In this document: positions 41,143 through 50,440 of the stretch, in pieces
How positions within the stretch are numbered: the first letter of the stretch is position 1
How the letters are laid out: each line of letters starts with the position of its first letter
Assembly: GCA_964574705.1 (NCBI GenBank)
Contig: CAZNOO010000001.1
Coordinates: 93,567 to 157,566, forward strand
DNA length: 64,000 nucleotides
Source: JAHIVB01 sp964574705
GTDB taxonomy: Bacteria; Bacillota_I; Bacilli_A; Izemoplasmatales; Hujiaoplasmataceae
Reading direction: 5' to 3'
Program-made: the position numbers and the translations under genes
Notes under the pieces: model-generated
What the model was told of the DNA's origin: nothing
The model's database searches: none
The model's input: only the letters and a program-made list of their open reading frames with translations

Positions 41143-42525
41143 TTGGAAATAAGTCACACGTGGAATTTACTGCTTGCAATACCTTTTAATCCAGTTTATT
41201 TGTTTTTGATTCTGATTTTGCTTGTCTTGTCCTCATTTTTTTCAATGACGGAAATGGCATTCTCCGCAGTCGGAAAAGTAAGATTGAAAACACTGGTAGA
41301 GCAGAAAGTTCGTGGATCAAAAAAAGCATTATGGATTATCGAAAACTTCGACAAGGCACTTACGACTTTACTTGTCGGTAATAATCTTGCAAACATCGGA
41401 CTCGCGAGTGTCAGCGTTCTGATGTTCACAGGTTTTTTCGCATCGCTTCCAAATGCTGATACCATTGTTACATTAGTTAATACTGTTGTCATGACGACAA
41501 TGATTTTGATTTTCGGAGAGATTCTGCCCAAAAGTTTGGCGAGAACGCATCCTGACAAAATCTGCCTTGGCGTCAGCGGTGCCATTTATTTTCTAATAAA
41601 AATTATGACACCAATCACATTCCTTTTTCGAATACTCAATAACAAAGTTGTTGGGCGAATTGATGTTGAGTCGAAACTGACCGTAACCGAATCGGAACTT
41701 GAAACCATCATTGATACGATGGAGGAAGAAGGTTCGATTGACGAAGAAGAAGCCGACATGCTTCAAAAGGTATTGGATTTGTCCGATATCTCCGTCGAAT
41801 CGATTATGACCCCTAGAGTAGACATGGTTGCGATTGATGTGACTGATGATCTTCAAAAGGTGACTGAAGTCTTCTTTAAAAACAAATTCTCAAGAATTCC
41901 AGTCTACGATGACAATAAAGATAACATCATTGGTGTATTGTCTGAAAGAGATTACTATACGAAACTCATCAAGGGCCAAAACATCAATCTAAAGAAGATG
42001 CTCAGAAAACCGATATTCATTCCATCTACGACAAAAGTCGATGCATTAATTGAATTACTACAAGCTGAAAACTCTCACTTGGCAATCGTTGTTGATGAAT
42101 ATGGTGGTGTGGATGGTCTTGTAACCATGGAAGATGCATTGGAAGAACTCGTCGGAGAAATTTACGACGAGCATGACGATGTAACAGAAAACATCATCAA
42201 AAAAAGCAATTACAATTATGTCATTAATGCAGACTATGACCTAACAGATTTGTTTGAAGACCTTGATTTGGGCGAAGCTCCAGTTTCGGAATCAACTTCT
42301 GTTGGTGGATGGCTGTTTGAAAAGTTTCAAGACATCCCTGAAGTTGGGGAAAAGATAGAGTATGAAATAAAGATTCATCAGGTTTACGATGATTTAAGCG
42401 AACTCGTTAGCGAAGATATTGAAATTCTTACTTTTGAAGTCCTTAAGGTCAACAAAAGAAGAATCAAAAGTGTTTTGCTTTCGGTAGACGTTCACAACGA
42501 AAACCTCGAGGTAGAAAATATATAG
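41143..42525 (+). CDS. CNNM/CBS-domain transporter, CorC/HlyC (hemolysin C-like) family
   Basis: This 460-residue protein has an N-terminal CNNM (DUF21) membrane domain with about four helices (SSFFSMTEMAFSA), a CBS pair (about 220-345; MTPRVDMVAIDV, VVDEYGGVDGLVTMEDALEELVGEI), and a C-terminal CorC_HlyC domain. Family members export Mg2+ or Co2+; the old hemolysin label is not well supported for most. The start is TTG 41143, with AGGGAG 9 bases upstream. It probably shares the efp transcript, since no terminator lies between them. Confidence 0.9.
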   Translation: MEISHTWNLLLAIPFNPVYLFLILILLVLSSFFSMTEMAFSAVGKVRLKTLVEQKVRGSKKALWIIENFDKALTTLLVGNNLANIGLASVSVLMFTGFFASLPNADTIVTLVNTVVMTTMILIFGEILPKSLARTHPDKICLGVSGAIYFLIKIMTPITFLFRILNNKVVGRIDVESKLTVTESELETIIDTMEEEGSIDEEEADMLQKVLDLSDISVESIMTPRVDMVAIDVTDDLQKVTEVFFKNKFSRIPVYDDNKDNIIGVLSERDYYTKLIKGQNINLKKMLRKPIFIPSTTKVDALIELLQAENSHLAIVVDEYGGVDGLVTMEDALEELVGEIYDEHDDVTENIIKKSNYNYVINADYDLTDLFEDLDLGEAPVSESTSVGGWLFEKFQDIPEVGEKIEYEIKIHQVYDDLSELVSEDIEILTFEVLKVNKRRIKSVLLSVDVHNENLEVENI

Positions 42526-42530
42526 CAATC

Positions 42531-42562
42531 ATGAGGGTAGTCCCATCTATCCTCATTTTTTT
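42531..42562 (+). terminator. Intrinsic terminator after the CNNM/CBS gene
   Basis: A 10-bp stem (ATGAGGGTAG with CTATCCTCAT, one G-U), 6-base loop and T7. Confidence 0.9.
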
Positions 42563-42579
42563 GGGAAGAGGTTTTATTA

Positions 42580-43302
42580 ATGGAAAGATTACAAAAAAAA
42601 ATACAAAAGGCCGGAATCTGTTCGAGAAGAAAAGCTGAAGAACTGATTAAAGAAGGCAAAGTGATGGTCAACGACATCGTTGTGACCGAAATGGGAGTTC
42701 AAGTCGAGCCTCAAGATGAAATCAGAGTAGACGGAAAACTTCTAATGAATGAAGAACTTGCCTACTATGTCTTAAACAAGCCTACGGGTTATGTCTCGAC
42801 GACTTCAGATAATTTGGGCAGACGAACGATTATGGACTTGATTCATGTCAAAGAAAGAGTTTTCCCAATCGGAAGGCTTGATTATGATACATCAGGCGTA
42901 TTGCTTTTAACGAATGACGGAGATTTCATGAACGCTCTCATTCACCCAAAGTTCAAAGTTGAGAAAGAATATCATGTCAAAGTCAAAGGACTACTTCGAA
43001 AAGAAGAGTCTTCTAGAATCCAAAAAGGTCTTGACCTTGGAGATTTTAAATCTGCTCCTGCGAAAATTTTCGACGTTGAATATGATGAACCCAAGGAAAA
43101 TACATATGTAAAAGTCATCATAACCGAAGGCAAATATCATCAAGTAAGAAGAATGTTTGAACAGATTGGACATCCTGTTTTGAAACTGAGGAGACACCGA
43201 TTTGGAGTCGTCACAACTGATGGCCTCGCACAAGGTGATTTTAGGTTGCTTGGACCGCACGAAATCAAACAATTGTGGAATTTGTCAAGATACGGAAAGT
43301 AA
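42580..43302 (+). CDS. rluB: Ribosomal large-subunit pseudouridine synthase B
   Basis: This 240-residue protein has an N-terminal S4 RNA-binding domain (about 1-60; LQKKIQKAGICSRRKAEELI) and the RsuA/RluB catalytic domain with GRLDYDTSG, whose Asp is the catalytic residue, plus EGKYHQVRRMF. It isomerises a uridine in 23S rRNA. RluB is preferred to RsuA or RluF by the S4 sequence and by Firmicutes gene order (rluB near cmk). AAGAGG precedes ATG 42580. Confidence 0.9.
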   Translation: MERLQKKIQKAGICSRRKAEELIKEGKVMVNDIVVTEMGVQVEPQDEIRVDGKLLMNEELAYYVLNKPTGYVSTTSDNLGRRTIMDLIHVKERVFPIGRLDYDTSGVLLLTNDGDFMNALIHPKFKVEKEYHVKVKGLLRKEESSRIQKGLDLGDFKSAPAKIFDVEYDEPKENTYVKVIITEGKYHQVRRMFEQIGHPVLKLRRHRFGVVTTDGLAQGDFRLLGPHEIKQLWNLSRYGK

Positions 43303-43333
43303 GCAAAAAGGTTGCACGGAATTCACCGATTTG

Positions 43334-43342
43334 TGATATAAT
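43334..43342 (+). promoter_or_regulatory. Extended -10 promoter of cmk-rpsA
   Basis: TGATATAAT (TGn-TATAAT), 24 bases before ATG 43366. Confidence 0.6.
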
Positions 43343-43365
43343 GTTTAGAGTTGAGGGGTGATAAT

Positions 43366-44037
43366 ATGAAATATTATAAATTAGCCATCGACGGTCCGGC
43401 AGGCGCAGGGAAGTCTTCTGTAGCAAAAATGGTAGCCAACAGGTTGAATTTTACCTATATCGATACCGGTGCCATGTATCGGGCTACGACATACAAAGCC
43501 ATGGAATTGAATCTGGATTTATCAGATCCGACACAGTTTGAATTTCTTGATCATATTGAAATGAAATTCAAAAATGGAGTATTGTATCTTGATGGAAAGA
43601 ACATCACTCACGAAATTCGAACGAATGAAGTGAACAATAATGTATCCATCGTTGCGAGTCATGTTCCTGTTCGAAATAAACTGGTAATGCTTCAACAAAA
43701 AATCGCTAAGAACTCAAATGTCGTCATGGACGGCAGAGACATTGGAACCGTTGTTTTACCAGATGCAGATTTGAAAATCTATATGAGTGCAACGGTTGAA
43801 GAGCGTGCCCGAAGAAGATTCGAAGAAAATAAAGTACTTGGAATCAAAAGTGATTACTTCGGATTGATAGAAGAAATCAAACGTAGAGATTTAATTGATT
43901 CATCTAGAAATTACAATCCGCTTCGAAAAGCGGATGATGCAGTGTTTCTTGATACTTCAAAGATGGATATCGATGAGGTTGCAGATAAAATTTATGAGAT
44001 GTTTATGGACATCCTAAGGACTAAGAGGAGTGAGTAA
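43366..44037 (+). CDS. cmk: Cytidylate kinase
   Basis: This 223-residue P-loop NMP kinase has DGPAGAGKSSVAK at the N-terminus, YIDTGAMYR, and MDGRDIGTVVLPDAD. It phosphorylates CMP and dCMP. ATG 43366 is preceded by GAGGGGTGAT; the ATG-like start further upstream in the same frame has no site. The rpsA start comes one base after its stop. The cmk-rpsA-der order is widespread in bacteria. Confidence 0.96.
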   Translation: MKYYKLAIDGPAGAGKSSVAKMVANRLNFTYIDTGAMYRATTYKAMELNLDLSDPTQFEFLDHIEMKFKNGVLYLDGKNITHEIRTNEVNNNVSIVASHVPVRNKLVMLQQKIAKNSNVVMDGRDIGTVVLPDADLKIYMSATVEERARRRFEENKVLGIKSDYFGLIEEIKRRDLIDSSRNYNPLRKADDAVFLDTSKMDIDEVADKIYEMFMDILRTKRSE

Positions 44038-44038
44038 C

Positions 44039-45418
44039 ATGGAAATCAAAATCCCACAAGTTGGTGACATTATCAAAGGAACAGTCGTCAGCGTTAATCA
44101 AGAAGAAGTCTTGGTAGACGTTGGGTACATGTTTGAAGGAACCATTTACAAAGACCATCTATCCGCAACGAAAGTAACGGATGCAAGAGACTTTGTGAAA
44201 GTCGGAGACGAACTAGAAGCTAAAGTGACGAAGATTTCTCATGGAGATCAAACGAACATTATGTTGCTTTCTCGCTTATCGATAGAAAAGAATCAAATTC
44301 GCGAAGGTCATATCAATGAACTGCAAGTTGGAAAAGTTGTGAATGCAAAAGTCAAACGTTCCAACCCTGGCGGGTTAGAACTCGATTATCATGGCATTGA
44401 ACTTTTCATGCCAGGATCGATGATTGACGTTGCGAATGCAGATGATGAACTTAAAAATGGTTTAATCGGAAAAAATGTTGACGTTAAAATCGTTGACGTT
44501 AAAGAAAATCGTTCTAAAAAAGTATTTATTGCGAACCGCAAACTATTGATTTCGGAACAATTGAGAATTCAAGAAAAAGACGAATTATCGACATTGGAAC
44601 TAAACTCAATCGTAAAAGGTAAAGTTACAAAAATACTTGCTTTTGGTGCAGTCGTATCTTTGACCGATCACTTGGAAGGATTGCTTCACATATCTGAATG
44701 TTCACATCATCATATCAAATCCGTCGAAGAAGTTGTCAAAGTAGGCGATGAGATTGACGTTCAAATCATTAAGATTGCTGGAAGAAAAGTCAACTTATCG
44801 ATACGTTCGATGCAAAAGAAACCTTGGGATTTGTTTATTGAATCTTTCAAGGTTGGCGATAAAGTAACATGTAAAATCGTTAAGAAAATGCAATTTGGTA
44901 TGCTTGTAGAAGTTCAAAGAGATGTTATCGGTTTGCTTAACAGATATGATTACTCTTGGGACCCTCAAGAAAATTTGGCTGGCAAAGTCGAAGTTGGCGA
45001 TGAAATTGAACTTGAAATCATTTCAATCAATCCTGACAAAAAACAAGTCGGACTTTCCAAAAAACATTTGTCATACAACCCATGGGCTGATGTCAAGTTC
45101 AAACTTGGAGATATCGTTTCCGCAACCGTTAAAACGATTCTGGAAAAAGGTGCCGTCCTTGAAATCGAAGGCGTAGATGGATTCATTCCAATTAGTGAAA
45201 TCTCTGAAGAACATATCAACCGTGTTGAAGATGCTTTAAAGGTTGGCGACATTTTATCAGTTGAAGTAACGACTTTCTTCCCAAAAGAATGGAAACTTGT
45301 TGTCTCCAAACGTAAGATAACAGAAAAAGCCTCAAGAAAAGAATACGAAGAACATTTTAAAGATAATGTATCTGCAAACCAATCACTTGCAGATCTGTTC
45401 TCTAAATTTAAAAAATAA
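44039..45418 (+). CDS. rpsA: S1-domain ribosomal protein (RpsA/YpfD-like), five S1 repeats
   Basis: This 459-residue protein is a row of S1 OB-fold repeats at about 8-75, 92-170, 187-255, 270-340 and 353-422 (for example GDIIKGTVVSVNQEEVLVDVG, LAFGAVVSLTDHLEGLLHISE, LEKGAVLEIEGVDGFIPISE). E. coli S1 has six repeats; Firmicutes homologues such as YpfD have about four. It binds mRNA at the ribosome in proteobacteria; the role in Firmicutes is less certain. GAGGAG lies 8 bases before ATG 44039. The gene is flanked by cmk and der. Confidence 0.9.
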   Translation: MEIKIPQVGDIIKGTVVSVNQEEVLVDVGYMFEGTIYKDHLSATKVTDARDFVKVGDELEAKVTKISHGDQTNIMLLSRLSIEKNQIREGHINELQVGKVVNAKVKRSNPGGLELDYHGIELFMPGSMIDVANADDELKNGLIGKNVDVKIVDVKENRSKKVFIANRKLLISEQLRIQEKDELSTLELNSIVKGKVTKILAFGAVVSLTDHLEGLLHISECSHHHIKSVEEVVKVGDEIDVQIIKIAGRKVNLSIRSMQKKPWDLFIESFKVGDKVTCKIVKKMQFGMLVEVQRDVIGLLNRYDYSWDPQENLAGKVEVGDEIELEIISINPDKKQVGLSKKHLSYNPWADVKFKLGDIVSATVKTILEKGAVLEIEGVDGFIPISEISEEHINRVEDALKVGDILSVEVTTFFPKEWKLVVSKRKITEKASRKEYEEHFKDNVSANQSLADLFSKFKK

Positions 45419-45439
45419 GTTTCAAAAAAGGTGATCATT

Positions 45440-46747
45440 ATGCGATCGGTTGTCGCGATTGTCGGTCGTCCGAATGTCGGAAAATCGACAATTTTCAATC
45501 GTATCCTCGGAGATAGAGTTTCTATTACCGATGATACACCAGGTGTGACGAGAGACCGTATCTACGGTAAGGCGTCATGGCTTGGACATTCATTCAATCT
45601 CATTGATACTGGGGGCATCGAAATCAGCGATGCACCTTTTTTGACTGAAATTAAAGCTCAAGCAGAAATTGCAATTGAAGAAAGCCAAGTAATCATCTTC
45701 ATTACTGACAGCAAAACGGGAGTCACACCCGATGACCGTGTTGTCATGGAAATGCTCTATCAATCGAAAAAACCTGTTATTATCGCCGTTAATAAAGTCG
45801 ACAATACATCCTTAAGGGATAACATTTATGAGTTTTATGAACTTGGAGCGACGAAAGTCATTAACGTTTCAGGACTTCATGGAATCGGAATCGGTGATTT
45901 GTTGGATGCTGTTGTTGAACATCTTCCGATTCATACAACCGAAGAATACGAAGAAGACACGATTAAACTTTCCATTATCGGAAGACCCAATGTCGGTAAA
46001 TCATCGCTAACAAATGCATTATTGGGCAATGATAGAGTCATTGTCAGTGATATTGTCGGTACTACAACGGATTCAATTGATACTGAATTTAAGCACGATG
46101 GCAGAAAATATGTTGCAATTGATACCGCTGGGCTCAAAAAAAGAGGCAAGATATTTGAATCTTTAGATAAATATAGTGCTTTAAGAGCGATGCAAGCCAT
46201 TGAGCGAAGCGATGTTTCCTTGCTTGTCATCGATGCTGAATCCGGCATTCAGGAACAAGACAAGCATATCGGTGGATATGCTCTTGATAACGGAAAAGCG
46301 ATGATTATCGTCGTGAACAAATGGGATGCAATCCAAAAAGATGACAAAACGATGGTCGAATGGTCTAATAAAATCAGAAACGAATTCCAGTTTCTTTCTT
46401 TCATTCCAATTGTTTTCGTCTCAGCCAAAAATAAATCAAGAATTCATACGCTCTTTCCTATCATCTCACAAGTCTTTGAAAACTATCAAAGAAGAGTTTC
46501 TACATCCTTGATGAATGAAATCATCAGCGATGCGATGATGCTGAATCCGCCAAGGGAACATAACCATTCCATCGTCAAAGTTTACTATGCAACGCAGGTT
46601 GGGATTAAACCGCCAACACTCGTATTATTCGTAAATGATACCGAGTGCATGCACTTTAGTTACCACCGATATTTGGAGAATCGATTGAGAGAAAGATTCG
46701 ATTTTGAGGGTACTCCACTCAAAATTGTTCTAAGAAAACGCACTTAA
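45440..46747 (+). CDS. der: Ribosome-assembly GTPase Der (EngA)
   Basis: This 435-residue protein has two tandem GTPase domains, each with a P-loop (GRPNVGKSTIFN near the start; GRPNVGKSSLTN near 180) and NKxD (NKVD; NKWD), then a KH-like C-terminal domain. Der acts in assembly of the 50S subunit. ATG 45440 was chosen because AAAGGTGATC lies 7 bases upstream; ATG 45431-region codons lie inside the site. It follows rpsA by 21 bases. Confidence 0.97.
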   Translation: MRSVVAIVGRPNVGKSTIFNRILGDRVSITDDTPGVTRDRIYGKASWLGHSFNLIDTGGIEISDAPFLTEIKAQAEIAIEESQVIIFITDSKTGVTPDDRVVMEMLYQSKKPVIIAVNKVDNTSLRDNIYEFYELGATKVINVSGLHGIGIGDLLDAVVEHLPIHTTEEYEEDTIKLSIIGRPNVGKSSLTNALLGNDRVIVSDIVGTTTDSIDTEFKHDGRKYVAIDTAGLKKRGKIFESLDKYSALRAMQAIERSDVSLLVIDAESGIQEQDKHIGGYALDNGKAMIIVVNKWDAIQKDDKTMVEWSNKIRNEFQFLSFIPIVFVSAKNKSRIHTLFPIISQVFENYQRRVSTSLMNEIISDAMMLNPPREHNHSIVKVYYATQVGIKPPTLVLFVNDTECMHFSYHRYLENRLRERFDFEGTPLKIVLRKRT

Positions 46748-46791
46748 GGGCTAAATTTACAAAAAAAACACAACTTTTTTTATCTAAACAC

Positions 46792-46820
46792 TTGCAATTT
46801 AAAATGAAACTTCCTATAAT
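46792..46820 (+). promoter_or_regulatory. Promoter of the HU gene
   Basis: TTGCAA (46792-46797), a 17-base spacer and TATAAT (46815-46820). Confidence 0.75.
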
Positions 46821-46851
46821 GAAGATAACAAATAAAAGGAGGAAATAAAAC

Positions 46852-47124
46852 ATGAACAAATCTGAATTGGTAGCACGCATCGCTGAACTTGCTGATCTAA
46901 CTAAAAAAGACGCTGAAAAAGCTCTCAACTCTACAGTCCTTGCAGTACAAGAAGCTTTGGTAAAAGGTGAAAAAGTTGTATTGACCGGCTTTGGAACATT
47001 TGAAGTGAAAGAACGCAAAGCTCGTTCCGGACATGACCCAAGAACGGGTGCACTTATTTCTATTCCTGCATTAAAAGCTCCAACTTTCAAAGCTGGAAAA
47101 GTTTTAAAAGATTCAGTAAGATAA
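46852..47124 (+). CDS. hup: HU-family DNA-binding protein
   Basis: This 90-residue protein has the HU/IHF dimer fold: helices (KSELVARIAELADLTKKDAEK), the GFGTFEVKERKAR turn, and a DNA-binding arm DPRTGALISIPA ending in KAGKVLKDSV. It bends and compacts DNA. AGGAGG precedes ATG 46852. The DNA-binding arm has ISIPA in place of the commoner IxIPA with a basic residue, a small variation. It has its own promoter and terminator. Confidence 0.96.
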   Translation: MNKSELVARIAELADLTKKDAEKALNSTVLAVQEALVKGEKVVLTGFGTFEVKERKARSGHDPRTGALISIPALKAPTFKAGKVLKDSVR

Positions 47125-47137
47125 TTTAACAAATAGG

Positions 47138-47170
47138 AAAACCGGTTGTCGGAGGACATCCGGTTTTTTT
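47138..47170 (+). terminator. Intrinsic terminator of the HU gene
   Basis: A long stem (AAAACCGG..GTC with GAC..CCGGTTTT, one internal mismatch), a GGAG loop and T7. Confidence 0.9.
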
Positions 47171-47198
47171 CTTTTACAATGTTTCCTCACAAAATGCG

Positions 47199-47227
47199 TT
47201 GAGAAAGAATCTTGATTGTGATATTAT
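47199..47227 (+). promoter_or_regulatory. Promoter of the M28 peptidase gene
   Basis: TTGAGA (47199-47204), a 17-base spacer and TATTAT (47222-47227) with an upstream TG. Confidence 0.65.
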
Positions 47228-47272
47228 TTTGAATGTCAAAACAATTGATAACTACGTTATATGGAGGAAATT

Positions 47273-48901
47273 ATGCGAATTACACACCGTTTGATTACAC
47301 TTGTCATTATTTGTTTAAGCTTTTTGCTCAGTTTATTTGTTTTATGGACTCCGACTCCAGTAATAACCGATACAGGGTTCTCTGCAATCAATGCTGCAAG
47401 TTACATCAAAGAGATTTCTTTGGCACCTCACAGCGTTTATGACCCTGAAGCACATGAAGAGGTTCGTCTGTATTTAAAAGACAAACTGGAGGAATTTGTT
47501 GGGGTAGCAAACGTTACAGAATATAATTACACAGCTGCTGAAGTTGGAAGCGATTATGATATTGATAACCTTCTTGCGACGATTCCAGGAACTTCCGATA
47601 CAGGCATTCTTCTAGTAGCACATTATGATTCAAGAGGTCATATTGGACGGATGGGCGAACTTGGCGGATCTTACGGAGCAGCCGATGATGGATACGGACT
47701 CGGAACGCTACTCGAAATCGCTAGACTCTATGGAAATCGTACTGATTTAGAGAATACGATTTACATATTGATTACCGACGGAGAAGAAACTGGTTTATAC
47801 GGCGCTGAGATGGTTGCCGGAGAAACTGCTTTGATGGACAAAGTTGGATTTGTGATTAATATCGAAGCTAGAGGCATTGAAGGCCCGGCTTATATGTTTG
47901 AAACTAGCAAAAACAACGAGAAGATTATTGATTTCTATAAAAACGCAGATTTTCCAGTTTCATATAGCATTGCAACTGCTGTTTATACGGTTATGCCAAA
48001 CAGCACTGACTTTACAGAATTCTTGGCAGTTGGAAAACAAGGTGTTAATTTTGCTGTTCTTGATAGTCTTTATTACTATCATACGCCAAGAGATAACTAT
48101 ACCAACATCAACCAAAGCAGCATTCAACACTACGGAGCTCAAATTACACCGCTTGTAGAAGAATTCGCAACAAATTCTATTTATAGTGATATTCATTACT
48201 TTGAAGGAGAACAAGATCAAGTCTTCTTTAATCTCTTCTCAAACGTATTTATTGCTTATACTGATACTGGTGCAACGATTCTTCATTTCACGGCATTATT
48301 GTTGTTTGTTTTGTTGTTTGTCTTCTTAGTATTAAAGAAAGACGTCAAACCACTAAAGGTATTGAAACAACTGGGAATTATATTTGGAGTCATCGTCGTT
48401 CTTGCCATCGTTGGAATCTATGTAAGCAAACTGTTCGCCTTCCTTGGCCATACTTCTTGGAGTATCACCTATGTCAGGATGGAAAATGCAGAACTTCCAG
48501 CTTATATTCTTATGGGGCTTATCGTTCTTGGCCTTCTATGGTTATACAAAAAATATGTTGTTAATAAAATGAAAGAATCAAGTGAATTCATGCTTGCAGG
48601 AATTTTCTTGTTATTATTATTCGCAATTGCGACTGGATTTATATTGAGTGGAGCATCTTTCTTATTCTTTGTACCGGCACTATTTGGTATTTTGAGTTTA
48701 GGTGCGAAACATCTTCTTAAAAACAAAGTCTTAACTTTAATTGTTTATGGGCTCACTTTCTTAATTAACATCTTAGTTCTTGTACCGCTTGTCTATTCAT
48801 TGTTCCTTGCTTTGACCATCGGAGGACTAGTAGCATTCCTCGTCATCATTTGGTTCTACCTATTGGTTCTTGCACCAACGTATTTCTTTTCAATCGAATA
48901 A
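47273..48901 (+). CDS. Membrane-bound M28-family zinc aminopeptidase
   Basis: This 542-residue protein has an N-terminal membrane helix, then an M28 catalytic domain (about 65-310) with all metal ligands visible: AHYDS (His117, Asp119), AADDG (Asp138/139), DGEETG (Glu171/172), NIEARG and YYYHTPRD. About seven to eight membrane helices follow (about 335-540). The domain should face outside and trim peptides from the N-terminus. The layout of M28 domain plus multi-pass C-terminus resembles yeast Pff1/ER metallopeptidase-1 proteins. GGAGG lies before ATG 47273. A single-gene unit. Confidence 0.88.
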   Translation: MRITHRLITLVIICLSFLLSLFVLWTPTPVITDTGFSAINAASYIKEISLAPHSVYDPEAHEEVRLYLKDKLEEFVGVANVTEYNYTAAEVGSDYDIDNLLATIPGTSDTGILLVAHYDSRGHIGRMGELGGSYGAADDGYGLGTLLEIARLYGNRTDLENTIYILITDGEETGLYGAEMVAGETALMDKVGFVINIEARGIEGPAYMFETSKNNEKIIDFYKNADFPVSYSIATAVYTVMPNSTDFTEFLAVGKQGVNFAVLDSLYYYHTPRDNYTNINQSSIQHYGAQITPLVEEFATNSIYSDIHYFEGEQDQVFFNLFSNVFIAYTDTGATILHFTALLLFVLLFVFLVLKKDVKPLKVLKQLGIIFGVIVVLAIVGIYVSKLFAFLGHTSWSITYVRMENAELPAYILMGLIVLGLLWLYKKYVVNKMKESSEFMLAGIFLLLLFAIATGFILSGASFLFFVPALFGILSLGAKHLLKNKVLTLIVYGLTFLINILVLVPLVYSLFLALTIGGLVAFLVIIWFYLLVLAPTYFFSIE

Positions 48902-48935
48902 AAAAAATGCCACTTGTTACTGAGTGGCATTTTTA
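48901..48935. terminator. Bidirectional terminator between convergent genes
   Basis: A perfect stem ATGCCACT with AGTGGCAT and 8-base loop, with an A run on the left and a T run on the right, so it can serve both the peptidase gene and the leftward flavoprotein gene. Confidence 0.9.
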
Positions 48936-48948
48936 TTGGATTCAGTTT

Positions 48949-50295
48949 CTATAACATCTTCACAATGGCATTTTCTGCTGCATTGACTAACTGATAAGCG
49001 ATAGGAGAAGCGGTAAGAGCGGGGTGAGTTCCGGCTTGGAAAGTAGCAATGTCTTCAGCAAGCATTTTGTTGGAGACAAAAGCAGAAATTGCATTAATGA
49101 GTTCACCTGCGCTGAGTGCACCATAAACTTGTCCTCCGAGGATAACTCCAGTGCTCTTTTCAAAAACTAATTTGACTTTTAACATCGCACCTCCAGGCAT
49201 TAGTCCTGGATGACGGTTAATCGATTCTGCTTCACCTACACAGATTTGATATCCTTTTGCTAGTGCTCCGCCTTCAGTTAAACCAGCTACTGCAAATGCT
49301 TTATTATTAAGAGAAGTAGAGAAGCACCCTACGACTCCAAAATTGCTTCTACGGAGATGAAAGAGATTTGCACCAGCAATTCTAGCTTCCATTGTCGCAA
49401 TAGAAGCGAGACGTAGTCCAGAAGGTTGGCAGTCAAAGAAAGATTTCTTCTCTGAGCAGTCACCACAAGCATAAATGGATTCATCCGATGTTTGCATGTA
49501 TCTGTTGACTTGGATTCCTTTCATTGGCCCGATTTCTAAACCAGCTTCGATTGCTAGTTCGATATTTGGAACGGCACCGATACCTAAAATAACCATATCA
49601 GCGTCAATACATTTTCCGCTGGCTAATTTAACACATTCAACACTGGCCTTTCCAAGAATTGATTCAACTTGTTCATTCAAATAGAAATTAATTCCTTGTT
49701 CTAGTAACGCTTTTTCTGCTAATAGACAGAATTCCAAGTCATAAACGAGTTGGAGTGGATGCTCTTGCATCTCAACAACGTTAATTTCTAGTTCTGGATT
49801 AAATTTTTTACACTCTTCAGCCATTTCTACACCAATAAAGCCAGCTCCGATAATCACTATCTTTTTGGAATTAGAAAGTTTGGATTGGATGTGTTTTAAG
49901 TAAATAGCATCTTTTTTGATTGAAAAAACATTTTCTAAATTCACACCAGGAAGAGGCGGAATTAATGGAGAAGAGCCAGTAGCGATAACTAATTTATCAT
50001 ATTGGAAAGCCTCTTGAGATTCTGTGGTTATAATTTTATTCAGTTTGTCAATTGTCTTTGCTTTGCTTATAACCATGTCGATTTTTGAATTAGTCATCAT
50101 CTGATTAACTGGAATCAGATTTTTCATAGGATCTAGAACGGTACCATATACATAAGGAATTCCACATGGAATTGGAACATTCTCTAAATCTCTAATTAAT
50201 AAAATGGATTTTTCTTTGTAGTACTTTCTAGCGGTGATAGCGGATGTAACACCCGCAGCACTTCCACCGATAATTACAACATCATAATTCTTCAT
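48949..50295 (-). CDS. CoA-disulfide reductase / NADH oxidase-like flavoprotein
   Basis: This 448-residue class-III pyridine-nucleotide disulfide oxidoreductase has an FAD fold (IIGGSAAGVTSA), a single redox Cys in VPIPCGIPYV, an NAD fold (IIGAGFIGVEMAEE), YACGDC and a C-terminal dimer domain. Enzymes with this single-Cys layout include CoA-disulfide reductase, H2O-forming NADH oxidase and polysulfide reductase; sequence alone does not decide. The second ATG on the minus strand (50295) was chosen because GGAGATGA lies 6-9 bases before it, while the first abuts the site. The gene has its own leftward promoter. Confidence 0.85.
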   Translation of the reverse strand: MKNYDVVIIGGSAAGVTSAITARKYYKEKSILLIRDLENVPIPCGIPYVYGTVLDPMKNLIPVNQMMTNSKIDMVISKAKTIDKLNKIITTESQEAFQYDKLVIATGSSPLIPPLPGVNLENVFSIKKDAIYLKHIQSKLSNSKKIVIIGAGFIGVEMAEECKKFNPELEINVVEMQEHPLQLVYDLEFCLLAEKALLEQGINFYLNEQVESILGKASVECVKLASGKCIDADMVILGIGAVPNIELAIEAGLEIGPMKGIQVNRYMQTSDESIYACGDCSEKKSFFDCQPSGLRLASIATMEARIAGANLFHLRRSNFGVVGCFSTSLNNKAFAVAGLTEGGALAKGYQICVGEAESINRHPGLMPGGAMLKVKLVFEKSTGVILGGQVYGALSAGELINAISAFVSNKMLAEDIATFQAGTHPALTASPIAYQLVNAAENAIVKML

Positions 50296-50348
50296 AAAAT
50301 TCATCTCCGATTTGAAAAAGATTTTTGAGGGTGATTAGCCCCTGTATT

Positions 50349-50377
50349 ATGATAAGTCTATTTTTAACATATGTCAA
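50349..50377 (-). promoter_or_regulatory. Leftward promoter of the flavoprotein gene
   Basis: On the minus strand TTGACA (50372-50377), a 17-base spacer and TATCAT (50349-50354). Confidence 0.75.
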
Positions 50378-50392
50378 TAACTATTTTTAGAG

Positions 50393-50423
50393 AAAACGCT
50401 GACAAAGATAATGTCAGCGTTTT
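50393..50423 (-). terminator. Terminator of the CPBP protease gene
   Basis: A perfect 12-bp stem (AAAACGCTGACA with TGTCAGCGTTTT) and 7-base loop. It ends in TTTT on both strands, so it is potentially bidirectional. Confidence 0.85.
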
Positions 50424-50440
50424 TAGATTTATAGGTTTAT

